Notes under the pieces: generated by a model
The model's input: only the letters and a program-made list of their open reading frames with translations
The model's database searches: none
What the model was told of the DNA's origin: nothing
Part shown: positions 14,986-23,687 of the stretch, in pieces
Layout of the letters: each line of letters starts with the position of its first letter
Position numbering within the stretch: position 1 is the first letter of the stretch
NCBI RefSeq assembly: GCF_900112065.1
Contig: NZ_FOKE01000008.1
Coordinates: 305,798-369,797 of the forward strand
Reading direction: 5' to 3'
Length of the DNA stretch: 64,000 nt
Source of the DNA: Cohnella sp. OV330
GTDB taxonomy: Bacteria; Bacillota; Bacilli; Paenibacillales; Paenibacillaceae
Position numbers and translations under genes: made by a program

Positions 14986-16601
14986 TTAACGACACGTTGG
15001 CCTTTACCTGCCGCGATCTGCTGCTGATTCCGAATCTGCAAGGCGCTATCGTACTCGCGGGTCACAAAGGGATGGATCGGGCGGTCAATCGGGTCAACGT
15101 CATGGAAGTGCCGGACGTGATCGATTGGGTGCGGCCCGGCGAGTTTCTCGTGACCAGCGGCTTTCCTTTTCGCGACGATCCGGATCGGATCGCCGGTATG
15201 ATCCCCCAGCTCGCGGAGCGGGGCGTGGCGGCGCTCGGCATTAAAACGAAAAGATATATCGAGGAAATTCCGCTTGCCGTGCTGGAGATGGCGAATCAAT
15301 ACGACATTCCGCTCATCGAACTGCCGCTTCCGACTTCCTTCTCCGACGTCGTTCGCGAGGTCATGGAGCGGGTGCTGGTCCAGGAAGCGAGGCAGCTGTC
15401 GCTGCTTCAGTTCAGATATCAGAAGCTATCGAAAAAGCTGCTGCATGGCGGGGGGATCGAGGACTTCCTGGGGGAGCTGGACGAGACGCTGCTGAACCCC
15501 GTCGTCTTGATGGACGGCTCCAACCAGCTTTACTTTTCGCCGATGGCCAAGGCGCTGTTTCCCGGGGCCGAGGATTCGCAAGAGTGGTCTCGGCTTTGCC
15601 ACGACATCGAGCTGGGCGTCAGCTTTATGACGGTCCGCGATCGGCGCATCCGGGTGTACATCTCGAACGAGGACGGCAAGGACAACGAATGCAGCATGCT
15701 GCTGCTCGAATGGAACCGGGAGCTGGATGACGCGGACAAGCTGACGCTGGACCGCATCGGCGTGCTGGTCAGCCTGGAATTGGCCAATCTTCACGCAAGG
15801 CGCGAGGTCGAATCCAAGTACGTCGACCAGTTTTTGCAGGACTGGCTGACCGGACGCATCGTCACCCGGCAGGACATTCAAGCGAGAGCGGATGCTTGCG
15901 GATGCCGTATCGCCCGCGACGGCGCGTACAGCGCGATTTACCTCAAATTGCCCGACAAGCACGCGAACCCGAAGCTGCTGTCCAAGGCGATCAAGCAATT
16001 CAGGCGTTTCAGTACGGAGCGCGAAGGCATCTGGGGAACGCAGCTCGACGGACATATGGTGCTCCTCGTCTCGCACGAGACGAACGATCATTTGAACCAA
16101 CAGCTGGAGAAATGTCTTTATCGACTGTCGCAGCTACTGGGACTGGAATCCAAGGCGGATGTTTCGTTTTGCGTCGGCGACCCCGTCGACGCAGCCGACG
16201 AGGTTAGACGCAGCTGCGAGCAAGCGCGCAAAATCCATTTGATCAGCTCCATATGCGGCGTTCGCGACGCCCATATCCGATACAACCAGCTCGGCGTCTA
16301 TCAGCTGCTTTATTTGCTGCCCGAGTCCGAGCAGGTCAAGGAATTCCTCGACCGCATCGTCAAGCCGATCGTGGAATACGACGGCAAGCACAACACGCAG
16401 CTGCTCAAAACGTTCCAGTGCTACCTGCAGCACAACGAAAACGGCAAGCTGACGGCAGAGGCGCTTTTCTCGCACTACAACACGGTCGCTTACCGTATCG
16501 AGCGCGTATACGAACTGCTCGGGCTCGACCCGGAAAAGGTGAACGACCGGCTGCAACTGCAGCTGGCCGTCAAGCTGTACGAGATGAGGCAGGCGCGCTA
16601 G
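14982..16601 (+). CDS. PucR family transcriptional regulator
   Basis: A 539-residue regulator. The N-terminal PucR sensory domain (about 10-130) shows 'RVNVMEVPDVIDWVRPGEFLVTSGFPF' in segments and 'GVAALGIKTKRYIEEIP'. A central GGDEF-like fold follows. The C-terminal PucR-type helix-turn-helix lies around residues 470-525 ('LLKTFQCYLQHNENGKLTAEAL' in parts, 'HYNTVAYRIERVYELLGLD'). PucR proteins activate purine and allantoin nitrogen-scavenging genes; here the operon handles s-triazine nitrogen. Placement last in the operon suggests autoregulation. It overlaps the cupin gene by 4 bp and is followed by a strong terminator. Confidence 0.9.
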   Translation: MINDTLAFTCRDLLLIPNLQGAIVLAGHKGMDRAVNRVNVMEVPDVIDWVRPGEFLVTSGFPFRDDPDRIAGMIPQLAERGVAALGIKTKRYIEEIPLAVLEMANQYDIPLIELPLPTSFSDVVREVMERVLVQEARQLSLLQFRYQKLSKKLLHGGGIEDFLGELDETLLNPVVLMDGSNQLYFSPMAKALFPGAEDSQEWSRLCHDIELGVSFMTVRDRRIRVYISNEDGKDNECSMLLLEWNRELDDADKLTLDRIGVLVSLELANLHARREVESKYVDQFLQDWLTGRIVTRQDIQARADACGCRIARDGAYSAIYLKLPDKHANPKLLSKAIKQFRRFSTEREGIWGTQLDGHMVLLVSHETNDHLNQQLEKCLYRLSQLLGLESKADVSFCVGDPVDAADEVRRSCEQARKIHLISSICGVRDAHIRYNQLGVYQLLYLLPESEQVKEFLDRIVKPIVEYDGKHNTQLLKTFQCYLQHNENGKLTAEALFSHYNTVAYRIERVYELLGLDPEKVNDRLQLQLAVKLYEMRQAR

Positions 16602-16685
16602 CTCGATAACTTTAATATGAAGGAATAGAGAATCCGACCGGACGTCGGGTTCTGCGGAATTGCCGTAAAAGGAGCGCGAACTTAA

Positions 16686-16725
16686 TCGAAAAGCCATGCG
16701 GGGAATGGACCGCATGGCTTTTCGA
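16686..16725. terminator. Hairpin ending the cyanurate operon
   Basis: A 16-bp perfect inverted repeat (16686-16701 / 16710-16725) with an 8-nt loop. Its arms start with A-rich and end with T-rich sequence, so it can act on either strand. Confidence 0.85.
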
Positions 16726-16814
16726 TTTGCAACGACCGCTATCCGCAACGAAAGAATTTTGAATACGTCTAAATAGGAGAACGCGCGAATTGGCGGATGG
16801 AAAGGAGTCATGGG

Positions 16815-17138
16815 ATGGTAAAAACGCTGAACGGCTTGGCCGTATTTCTAATCATTGCCGGGATTATTTCGGGCATCGTCCAAGGACTAAGCGGCTTCGA
16901 CGGATTTCGTTGGGGACCGGCTTTTTTGATGTGGATCGGCGGATTTATAGCCGGAATTTTATTTTTAGCGATCGCCGTCATTCTGGACTACGTCGAAGAC
17001 ACGAATGACCGGATCCGGCACCTGGAGTTCGAGCTGATACAAAAAAACGCATCGCCCGCTTTACCGTCTAAATTGGGCAACTCCAGAGCCAACCTGAGCA
17101 ATCTGAGCGGGTTCAAGCTTGGAAGTCGGGAGGAATAA
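16815..17138 (+). CDS. Small two-helix membrane protein, function unknown
   Basis: A 107-residue protein. Two hydrophobic helices at about 8-26 and 33-56 are separated by a short 'SGFDGFRWGPAF' loop. A charged C-terminal tail with a predicted helix follows ('DYVEDTNDRIRHLEFELIQKN'). I recognise no family with certainty. The start at 16815 has an AAAGGAG site about 8 nt upstream and places the hydrophobic stretch near the N-terminus. It is flanked by two terminators and is therefore likely monocistronic. Confidence 0.65.
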   Translation: MVKTLNGLAVFLIIAGIISGIVQGLSGFDGFRWGPAFLMWIGGFIAGILFLAIAVILDYVEDTNDRIRHLEFELIQKNASPALPSKLGNSRANLSNLSGFKLGSREE

Positions 17139-17175
17139 ACAAAGAGAACGGCACCTTAGCGTGCCGTCCTCTTTG
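17139..17175. terminator. Bidirectional terminator
   Basis: CAAAGAG-A-ACGGCAC pairs with GTGCCGT-CCTCTTTG with one mismatch around a 6-nt loop. It lies between the convergent small membrane protein and MATE genes. Confidence 0.85.
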
Positions 17176-17182
17176 TATTCAT

Positions 17183-18544
17183 TCAGTGCGAAACCATGGT
17201 CGCGGCAGGCGTTTTCCCCGACTTGACGCGGGCCTTGCTCCAGTCCAGCTTGACGTACCGCCAGCCATTGGCCGCCGCAGACAACACCATGTTGCTGCAG
17301 AGCGCGATCCAAGCGCCGACTTGCCCGTAATCCAGCACGACCGTCAGCAGCAGCGTACAAGGGATGAAGATGATCCAGTTCAAGACGAATGCCACGCGGG
17401 ACAGATAAGTCGTGTCGCCGATGCCGCGTAGTCCTCCGCCGAAAATAATGCCCGTCGTATTGAATAATTGGATGAATGCAGCCAGATGAATGAGCGGAAT
17501 GACGGCCATGTACACCGCCCGTTCCGGCGTATACAGCTTCGCGATCGGAAGGGCGAAGATGAACATCAGGATGGAGATGAGCACCATCAGCAGAACGCCG
17601 AGCACGACCGTCATCAGCCCGAAGCGCTTCGCCTCCGCGTGCTGTCCTTTTCCGATTTCTTGTCCGGTGCCGATCGTTGCCGCCGCCCCGAAGCCGTTCG
17701 AAGGCATGAATCCGAACGACAGGATGTTCAAGGCGATCTCGTTCGCCGCAATGGCAACCGTCCCAAGGCGCGAGATGCAAATGGTGAACACGAGCATTCC
17801 AAGGCTGTAGGACAATTCCATCATGCTGAGCTTCGCGCTCTCGAAGATCATCAGCTTGACCTGCTTCTGTTCGAACCGTTCGACGGTGCGAGTGAGCAGG
17901 GTAGCGTTCAGGTAGCCGTAATACACCCACAGACACATGCCAAGCGTGACGAACTCGGCAATCAATACGCTCCACGCGGCGCCCTGCAGTCCTAGGTCCG
18001 GGAATCCATATTTGCCGTAAGCCAGCACATACGTGAGCACGACGACAAGGCCGCTGTTAATGAGCGCGATCGTCATCGGCGTCTTGGTATCGCCGATGGC
18101 GCGAAGGTAAGCGAAGAACGCGCCGCTGAATATGCCGAATATCAGCGCGATCATCCGGAGCATGACGTAATCGGCGCCAAGCGAGACGATCTCGTCGTTC
18201 AGTCCCATCGCTCTTAAAATGAGCTCAGGCGCGAGCAGGCTGCCTACCAGCAAAATGACCGCGAGCGCGCCGGTGAGAACCAGCGCGATTTGCATCCGCT
18301 GGTTGGCGAGGCGCATTTCGCCGGAGCCGTAGTTTTGAGCGACCAGATAATTGATCGCGTTCTGTATGCCGGCGCACAGCGCCCACATGTTGTAGATCAA
18401 AATGTTCGTCACGCCGACGACCGCGATCGCGGCCGCGCCCAGCTTCCCGACGATCATCAGAACGAGCAAGCCCGTAAAGGTCATCGACGAGAACGTAGCG
18501 ATCGATGGTAACGCCAGGTGTAAAATCCGTTTCGCCAGCTGCAA
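17183..18544 (-). CDS. MATE family efflux transporter
   Basis: A 453-residue, twelve-helix membrane protein of the MATE (DinF/NorM) family, which exports drugs or metabolites with Na+ or H+ exchange. The two-fold repeat is visible, with the family's 'LALPSIATFSSMTFTGLLVLMIVGKLG' start (in segments), a mid-protein 'GFGAAATIGTGQEIGKGQ' motif equivalent to the N-terminal 'QNYGSGE' one, and a 'FGGGLRGIGDTTY' motif mirroring 'FFAYLRAIGDTKTP'. The start is a TTG with a GGGAGG site 9 nt upstream. Substrate unknown. It is a single gene with its own terminator. Confidence 0.92.
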   Translation of the reverse strand: MQLAKRILHLALPSIATFSSMTFTGLLVLMIVGKLGAAAIAVVGVTNILIYNMWALCAGIQNAINYLVAQNYGSGEMRLANQRMQIALVLTGALAVILLVGSLLAPELILRAMGLNDEIVSLGADYVMLRMIALIFGIFSGAFFAYLRAIGDTKTPMTIALINSGLVVVLTYVLAYGKYGFPDLGLQGAAWSVLIAEFVTLGMCLWVYYGYLNATLLTRTVERFEQKQVKLMIFESAKLSMMELSYSLGMLVFTICISRLGTVAIAANEIALNILSFGFMPSNGFGAAATIGTGQEIGKGQHAEAKRFGLMTVVLGVLLMVLISILMFIFALPIAKLYTPERAVYMAVIPLIHLAAFIQLFNTTGIIFGGGLRGIGDTTYLSRVAFVLNWIIFIPCTLLLTVVLDYGQVGAWIALCSNMVLSAAANGWRYVKLDWSKARVKSGKTPAATMVSH

Positions 18545-18729
18545 TTCTTTATGCCTCCCGCATGTTGTCGTCTCGTTGCATTCAAATCCGGATCAAACGG
18601 ACATAAGCCCTATTATAAACGGGTGTTCATACAGATTCATAGCGGGATTTGCAACCTATTTTCATGTTTTGACAACTTATTTTTAAATAGCTGGATATTG
18701 TTTTAAATAAAAGACAGTGAGGTATAAAT

Positions 18730-18900
18730 ATGGAAATTATAGCGTGGCTATCGTCGATCGGCGTCCAGCTGCCGGAGGCGGAGTTTGGTATTATGCGATC
18801 CTGCAAAAGCGGTAATCAAATATGGTTCATTGGAGTAATTCCACAATTCCCTGATTATGGTATGTTTATTAAAAACGTCCATGGGAGTGAGTTGAAATGA
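18730..18900 (+). CDS. Candidate 56-residue protein coupled to the FN3 surface protein gene
   Basis: An ORF beginning MEIIAWLSSIGVQLPEAEFG with a GTGAGG-like site upstream. It ends in an ATGA overlap with the start of the 812-residue gene. No signal peptide or recognised motif is present. It could be a short leader peptide that couples translation, a small protein in its own right, or chance. Confidence 0.35.
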   Translation: MEIIAWLSSIGVQLPEAEFGIMRSCKSGNQIWFIGVIPQFPDYGMFIKNVHGSELK

Positions 18901-21335
18901 ACCGGCGATTTACACGATTCGTTTGCGGATTTCTATTGCTGACGTTGTTGTTGCCCTTTCAGATTGCAGCAGCTGAAGACGCTTCCGGGGTAAATGCACA
19001 AGAAAGCAGCATTTCAGTAACGGTGAAGGAACTAAAGACCGATCAGGCCGCCACGAAGGTAAAGATCACTGCAGCCGTTGCTTCCTTGTATGAACTTGAA
19101 CAGGTTCAAGCGTCTACGAGCGGTCGCGAAGTACCATTGACACGCGCCTGCGCCAGCTGCGATTGGACAGGAGAAATGCCGCTGAACGGTCTGGCAAAAG
19201 GCACGCATACGCTTATCGTTACGGCAACGGACATTTATGACGGCACAGGAACCGGAACTGGAACCTTTGAATACGATGAACCGCCGGTCGTGACGCGATT
19301 AGAGCCGGCCAGCAATCACGCCGTAATTCGCGATCACCGCCTGCACGTAATCGCCGAAGCCGAAGACGATCTCGCACAGCCTTCATTTATGGTACAGATC
19401 GGAGAGGATCTCCGATATCCGGATATCATCGAGAGCGACCAAGGCGAAGGCAAATTCGACCGCGAATATGACGTTACGAAGTATGAAGGCGACACGCTGA
19501 ACATTCAATATTCGATTTCGGACGGCAGCCTGCCGGACGGGGATTACAATCGCCGGGTTACCGTAAATCGTACCGTTCATATCGAATCCAGTCCTGAATT
19601 GACGGAGGTAGAGCGAGAACCGGATGCGCAGATCTTGGATGCCGACGAATCTCGTCTATTGATGATACGCAGCGGCGCGTTGATCATCAAGGATCGCTTG
19701 GCGGGTACCGAAACTGAACTGTTAAAAGGAATTACGACGGACAGATCCAATGGGTTTAAACTGACGCCTGTTGGCGCCGCCTTCCTCATCGACACGGGTT
19801 GGTACGAAATGAAGCTATTTTGGTGGAACGGAGCGACCCTCGCGTCTATCCCGGTGGAGTCCGGATCGGTTTGGCAGGCCAGTGGGAATGATGTAGCGAT
19901 TTCAAACTTCGGGACGCTTCATTGGATCGATACCCAAACCGGGACGACCCGCGATATTCCATATCCTTACGATTTGAACTTCGATCTGGAACCGAGCGGC
20001 ACGCTCCTGCTGGAACCGACTGGCACAGGCGCGTCGAGCGATCAAATTAAACGCTACGATCCGCGTACGGGCACCACGTCTACCGTATTTGAATATGCAG
20101 GGGCACCACGGGGGCCGGTATCCGACGGAGCGGCTATTTTATTCACGCTAGAAGACGGCAGCCTGATGAAGTACTTGGATGGAACGGTGACCGAAGTCGT
20201 TCACGGAACGACGCCGGAACGGCTGCTGCCGCACGAAGGCTACGAAGTAAAGGATGGCTGGATCGCCTACCAGAAGGCGAATGCGAGTCAAGTACCGCAG
20301 CTTTATCTGCAGTCCCCCGGCGGTTCGGTGAAGCAGGCATCCTACTTTAATACAGGTACTACGATTCGGTCGCTGGATGCCTCGGGTACCATGGTCATTG
20401 CAAATGCGGGAAAGCTGTACCAATATAGCCAAGGCACGGACAAGCCGACGCCGATCGCCGGCGGCGCAGGCATTGTGAGATGGATTGACCATCAGCTTCA
20501 TTATTTGTTGGGCGAAACGATCTTTACGGTGAAGGCTCAAGCGCCAAGCGACACCGAAGCGCCAACGTGGCCGCAGGGCGACGTGTTGACGTTTTCCCAA
20601 GCGACTTTTAACGGCGTAAAACTGAACTGGCAGCCGGCTGCGGACGAAGAGGGTGTAGTCAAGTATTTGCTGTATCAAAACAACAAGTTGCTATCTACCC
20701 TAGAAGGGTCGGTGAACAGCTATGAAGCGCAGGGGTTGTCGCCAAAGACTTCTTACCTCTTTTCTTTGGTCGCCGTCGATGCAGCCGGCAACCATAGCTT
20801 AGAGAAGAACGTGACGGTCACCACCGTTAAACCGACACCAAAGCCAGAAACGCTTCTGTATCGCTTTAACGGAACGATACTTGACTTTGACCAAAATCAT
20901 ATCGTTTGGAAACAAACCGGCGATCACGTGTTGTGGCTGTTTAACCGTATCGATAAGAGCCAAGTCAAGGTTTACGATGCCGCTGGGGCGGATCGAACGA
21001 TCATCAATGCCGCGTTATCCGTCGAAGGCATTGTTTATACGTTGGAGAGCAGCGGTTCCGCCATGACATACCTTTGGAAAAACGGTACGGTTATCGAGCA
21101 ACCGGAAGGGCAGACGCAGTACGAAACAAGAGGGATACCGGAAGGCATGTTCATGTATACGCTTTATGGCACCACATACCTCTACACCCGCGAAGGAGAA
21201 CTCATTTACACCTTCAGCGGCCCGGGGAAGCTGGAATACCGTGAGCAATCCTACATCGGTCCGGGAGAGAATCCATACCGGATTGACGCCTGGTATCGCG
21301 TATACGGAGGTTCCTTGTACATCGTTCGAATGTAA
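18897..21335 (+). CDS. Large secreted protein with fibronectin type III domain
   Basis: An 812-residue exported protein. It has a signal peptide (1-26, cleavage after an AAA-type site before EDASG). An N-terminal Ig-like or cadherin-like region follows (about 35-220, including 'YDGTGTGTGTFEYDEPP'). A central region of repeated short beta-strands is probably a propeller-type fold (about 225-545). One FN3 domain lies at about 551-645 ('APTWPQGDVLTFSQATFNGVKLNWQ' in parts, 'SPKTSYLFSLVAVDAAGN'). A second short propeller-like C-terminal part follows. There is no LPXTG or SLH anchor, so it is secreted or loosely cell-associated. Function unknown. GGGAG lies upstream of the ATG. Confidence 0.75.
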   Translation: MNRRFTRFVCGFLLLTLLLPFQIAAAEDASGVNAQESSISVTVKELKTDQAATKVKITAAVASLYELEQVQASTSGREVPLTRACASCDWTGEMPLNGLAKGTHTLIVTATDIYDGTGTGTGTFEYDEPPVVTRLEPASNHAVIRDHRLHVIAEAEDDLAQPSFMVQIGEDLRYPDIIESDQGEGKFDREYDVTKYEGDTLNIQYSISDGSLPDGDYNRRVTVNRTVHIESSPELTEVEREPDAQILDADESRLLMIRSGALIIKDRLAGTETELLKGITTDRSNGFKLTPVGAAFLIDTGWYEMKLFWWNGATLASIPVESGSVWQASGNDVAISNFGTLHWIDTQTGTTRDIPYPYDLNFDLEPSGTLLLEPTGTGASSDQIKRYDPRTGTTSTVFEYAGAPRGPVSDGAAILFTLEDGSLMKYLDGTVTEVVHGTTPERLLPHEGYEVKDGWIAYQKANASQVPQLYLQSPGGSVKQASYFNTGTTIRSLDASGTMVIANAGKLYQYSQGTDKPTPIAGGAGIVRWIDHQLHYLLGETIFTVKAQAPSDTEAPTWPQGDVLTFSQATFNGVKLNWQPAADEEGVVKYLLYQNNKLLSTLEGSVNSYEAQGLSPKTSYLFSLVAVDAAGNHSLEKNVTVTTVKPTPKPETLLYRFNGTILDFDQNHIVWKQTGDHVLWLFNRIDKSQVKVYDAAGADRTIINAALSVEGIVYTLESSGSAMTYLWKNGTVIEQPEGQTQYETRGIPEGMFMYTLYGTTYLYTREGELIYTFSGPGKLEYREQSYIGPGENPYRIDAWYRVYGGSLYIVRM

Positions 21336-21371
21336 GGAAGCAGCATTGTAGGTGAATAAATCGCCAGCATT

Positions 21372-21412
21372 AAAACGGTCCCGCGAGCATTCGCTCACGG
21401 GGTCGTTTTTTA
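21372..21412 (+). terminator. Rho-independent terminator
   Basis: An imperfect stem AACGGTCCCGCGAGC / GCTCACGGGGTCGTT with a 4-nt loop is followed by a T-run, after the FN3 protein gene. Confidence 0.75.
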
Positions 21413-21443
21413 TGAAAAGTGCTAAATATATTAAATGCTCCCG

Positions 21444-21495
21444 TTGACAAATGAATGAATCGTTCATACAATGTTAATAAGTGAACGGTTCATTC
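21444..21495 (+). promoter_or_regulatory. Sigma-A promoter with two TetR-type operators
   Basis: TTGACA (21444-21449), a 17-bp spacer and TACAAT (21467-21472) form a near-consensus promoter. The palindrome ATGAA-TCG-TTCAT (21455-21467) fills the spacer. A second one, TGAAC-G-GTTCA (21482-21492), lies just downstream, and the two sites are inverted copies of one 17-bp consensus. A TetR gene lies in the same operon, so autorepression is the natural reading. Confidence 0.8.
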
Positions 21496-21518
21496 ATCTA
21501 AATGAGGGGGAACTACAA

Positions 21519-22430
21519 ATGAGCGGAATTCAACAAGCCGAAGGTCAAAACGTAAAAGGAAAATATATCGTCATTACAGGTGCCACGAGCGGGATCGGAT
21601 TGGCGGCTGCGCAAGCGTTAGCCGCGAGAGGGGCGAACTTAGGCCTCGTAGCGCGCAATGTCGCCAAAGGTAACGAGGTTGCGGCAAACCTGCGGGCTGC
21701 CTCAGGCAATCGGATTACGGTAGACGTCTTCATCGCCGACATGTCCTCTCAGCGATCCATTCGCCATGCTGCAAACGAGATGTCGGCGAAGTGTCCGAGG
21801 ATCGATATGCTGATCAATAACGCGGGCGCCATGTTCGTGGACCGCAAGCTGACGGAGGAGGGTCTGGAGATGACCTGGGCGGTCAACCATATCGCGCCTT
21901 TCTTGTTAACGACACTGCTCCTTGATAAACTGATGTTAAGCGAAGATGCCCGCGTCATAACGACGTCGTCCCACGGACATAAGATGGCCAGAAAAGGCAT
22001 CGGATACGACGATTTGAACGGCCGGCGTCGTTTTGGGTTTTGGGGCAAAATGACGGGCGGCCCGAACTTCCGGTACGGCGAGACGAAGCTGGCCAACATT
22101 TTGTTCACTGCCGAGCTTGCGAAACGTTTGCAGGGCACGAACGTTGCCGCGTATTGTTTCGATCCGGGACTCGTCGACACGAATTTCAATGCGGACAACG
22201 GATGGCTCGCCCGGATGACGATGGCCGTCATGAAGCGATTTGCCCAAACTCCCGAGAAGGGCGCGGAGACGCTCGTATGGCTGGCGGATACGGACGCCAA
22301 GAATCTGGAGAGCGGGCGTTATTATGCCGGCAAACAGACAAGGACGCCGTCGGTTCAAGCAAGCGACAACGAAGCGGCGAAGAAGCTGTGGGATGTGAGC
22401 GCGGAGCAAATCCTCGTCTCTCGGGCTTAA
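21519..22430 (+). CDS. Short-chain dehydrogenase/reductase (retinol dehydrogenase-like)
   Basis: A 303-residue NAD(P)-dependent SDR. The Rossmann glycine motif ITGATSGIG sits at about residues 18-26, NNAG at about 98, and the catalytic Tyr/Lys are in 'FRYGETKLANILF' (Y-x-x-x-K), with a serine in 'VITTSSHGH'. It resembles the RDH11-14/WW-domain-like SDRs. The true start is the ATG at 21519 (GAGGGGG upstream). The frame extends to 21471, but that overlaps the -10 box. It lies 38 bp upstream of a TetR gene and is under the same operator-bearing promoter; the substrate is unknown. Confidence 0.9.
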   Translation: MSGIQQAEGQNVKGKYIVITGATSGIGLAAAQALAARGANLGLVARNVAKGNEVAANLRAASGNRITVDVFIADMSSQRSIRHAANEMSAKCPRIDMLINNAGAMFVDRKLTEEGLEMTWAVNHIAPFLLTTLLLDKLMLSEDARVITTSSHGHKMARKGIGYDDLNGRRRFGFWGKMTGGPNFRYGETKLANILFTAELAKRLQGTNVAAYCFDPGLVDTNFNADNGWLARMTMAVMKRFAQTPEKGAETLVWLADTDAKNLESGRYYAGKQTRTPSVQASDNEAAKKLWDVSAEQILVSRA

Positions 22431-22468
22431 ACCGCGAAGCGACGCGCGAAAAGGAAGAAGGATAAACG

Positions 22469-23062
22469 ATGCCTAGAATAGCAAGAGCGCAAGCCGAACA
22501 AGCGATCGACGAACGCAAAGAACAGATCAAAAAGGCGGCTCTTAAAATATTTGCCGAGAAAGGGCTCTCCGGCACGAAGATGAGCATGATCGCGGAGGAA
22601 GCCGGCATCAGCCAAGGATTATCGTACCGCTATTTCGAATCGAAAGACGAGATTTTCGCGCTGCTCGTGGAAGAGGCGATCGAGGAATCCCGGAACGCCA
22701 TCCAGGATATCGGAAAGCTGCCGGGCTCGCCTATTGAGCAATTAAGGTCGTTCACGCTTCATTTGTTGGATGAAGACCATAAGCAATATTTCCTGCTCGT
22801 TCAACAAGCGCTCACGTCCGAAGGCGTGCCGAGCAAGGCGAGAGAAGCGATCGAGCGATATTCTCCCCAGGATACGATCGAGCAGATTATTCCGATCTTC
22901 GTGCGAGGACAGCAGGAAGGACAATTCGCAGAAGGCGATCCCTACAAGCGATTGATATTATTCCTCTCGGTGGTTAACGGTCTCATGCTTCAAGATGCGA
23001 AAGCGATGGGCATGGATTGGACGCAGGAAGTGGACCGTCTGCTGAACATCTTGACGAAATAG
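22469..23062 (+). CDS. TetR family transcriptional repressor
   Basis: A 197-residue repressor. The N-terminal helix-turn-helix (about 17-62) reads 'KKAALKIFAEKGLSGTKMSMIAEEAGISQG' (in segments) then 'LSYRYFESKDEIF', the TetR hallmark. The C-terminal ligand-binding domain has no assigned ligand. It is co-transcribed with the SDR and most likely binds the two palindromes at 21455-21492, so the operon would be induced by a small hydrophobic substrate of the SDR (inference). Confidence 0.92.
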   Translation: MPRIARAQAEQAIDERKEQIKKAALKIFAEKGLSGTKMSMIAEEAGISQGLSYRYFESKDEIFALLVEEAIEESRNAIQDIGKLPGSPIEQLRSFTLHLLDEDHKQYFLLVQQALTSEGVPSKAREAIERYSPQDTIEQIIPIFVRGQQEGQFAEGDPYKRLILFLSVVNGLMLQDAKAMGMDWTQEVDRLLNILTK

Positions 23063-23183
23063 AAGAGCAAGCCGGTCTGTGATTGAACTTCCAACAACTA
23101 GTCGATAGACCTAACACAACGTCTACCGATCCTTAATAAACTACCCTTGAAGTGATTTGACTCCAAGGGGAGGATATTGTCGG

Positions 23184-23519
23184 ATGAAAAAAAAGGCGTC
23201 AAGAAAGCGGCAGACGCACGTTCATGAGTTCGAGGGAAGCACGAAGCTGGCGGAGGAAGGCGCGGACAGACATAATCATCGATTTGCAGGCGTAACAGGG
23301 CCTGTGATCCGGAGCGGTAATAGCCATATTCATGAAATCGATTTATCGCATACAGACTTTTTAGACCATTTTCATAATCTCAAAAAAATCAAAACGGGTC
23401 CCGCCATTCCTGTCGGCAACGGCAAGCACGTTCACTTCGTCACCGGAATGACGACGCAGAATGATGAGCATAGACACCAATTCAATTTTGCCACATTAAT
23501 CGATAGACCGCTTGTTTAA
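23184..23519 (+). CDS. YmaF-like protein with six HxH motifs
   Basis: A 111-residue soluble protein with six evenly spread His-x-His pairs (H12/14, H30/32, H48/50, H62/64, H82/84, H96/98), each in a short 'H-x-H-x-F/I' beta-strand context. This matches the YmaF family of Bacillus, whose function is unknown. The pattern suggests a metal-binding or beta-solenoid-like fold. I placed the start at the ATG at 23184 behind GGGGAGG; a TTG further up is possible. It is a single gene, closed by a strong terminator. Confidence 0.75.
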   Translation: MKKKASRKRQTHVHEFEGSTKLAEEGADRHNHRFAGVTGPVIRSGNSHIHEIDLSHTDFLDHFHNLKKIKTGPAIPVGNGKHVHFVTGMTTQNDEHRHQFNFATLIDRPLV

Positions 23520-23571
23520 TCCGTTTAAAATGGCCGGCCAGCGTTTTTGAGCCACTGAAAAGCCCATAGAG

Positions 23572-23620
23572 AAAAAAGGTACAGCCACTCAAGAAGGTTG
23601 AGGAGACTGTACCTTTTTTT
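23572..23620 (+). terminator. Rho-independent terminator
   Basis: A long hairpin with outer arms AAAAAAGGTACAG / CTGTACCTTTTTT and an inner ACTCAA / TTGAG pairing is followed by T's. It separates the YmaF-like gene from the germination genes. Confidence 0.9.
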
Positions 23621-23687
23621 ATTTTATTTTTGGGTCCGCTGGATATACTACACAACTGAACCGGCGGTCAGTCTATCCGAGGAGGAG

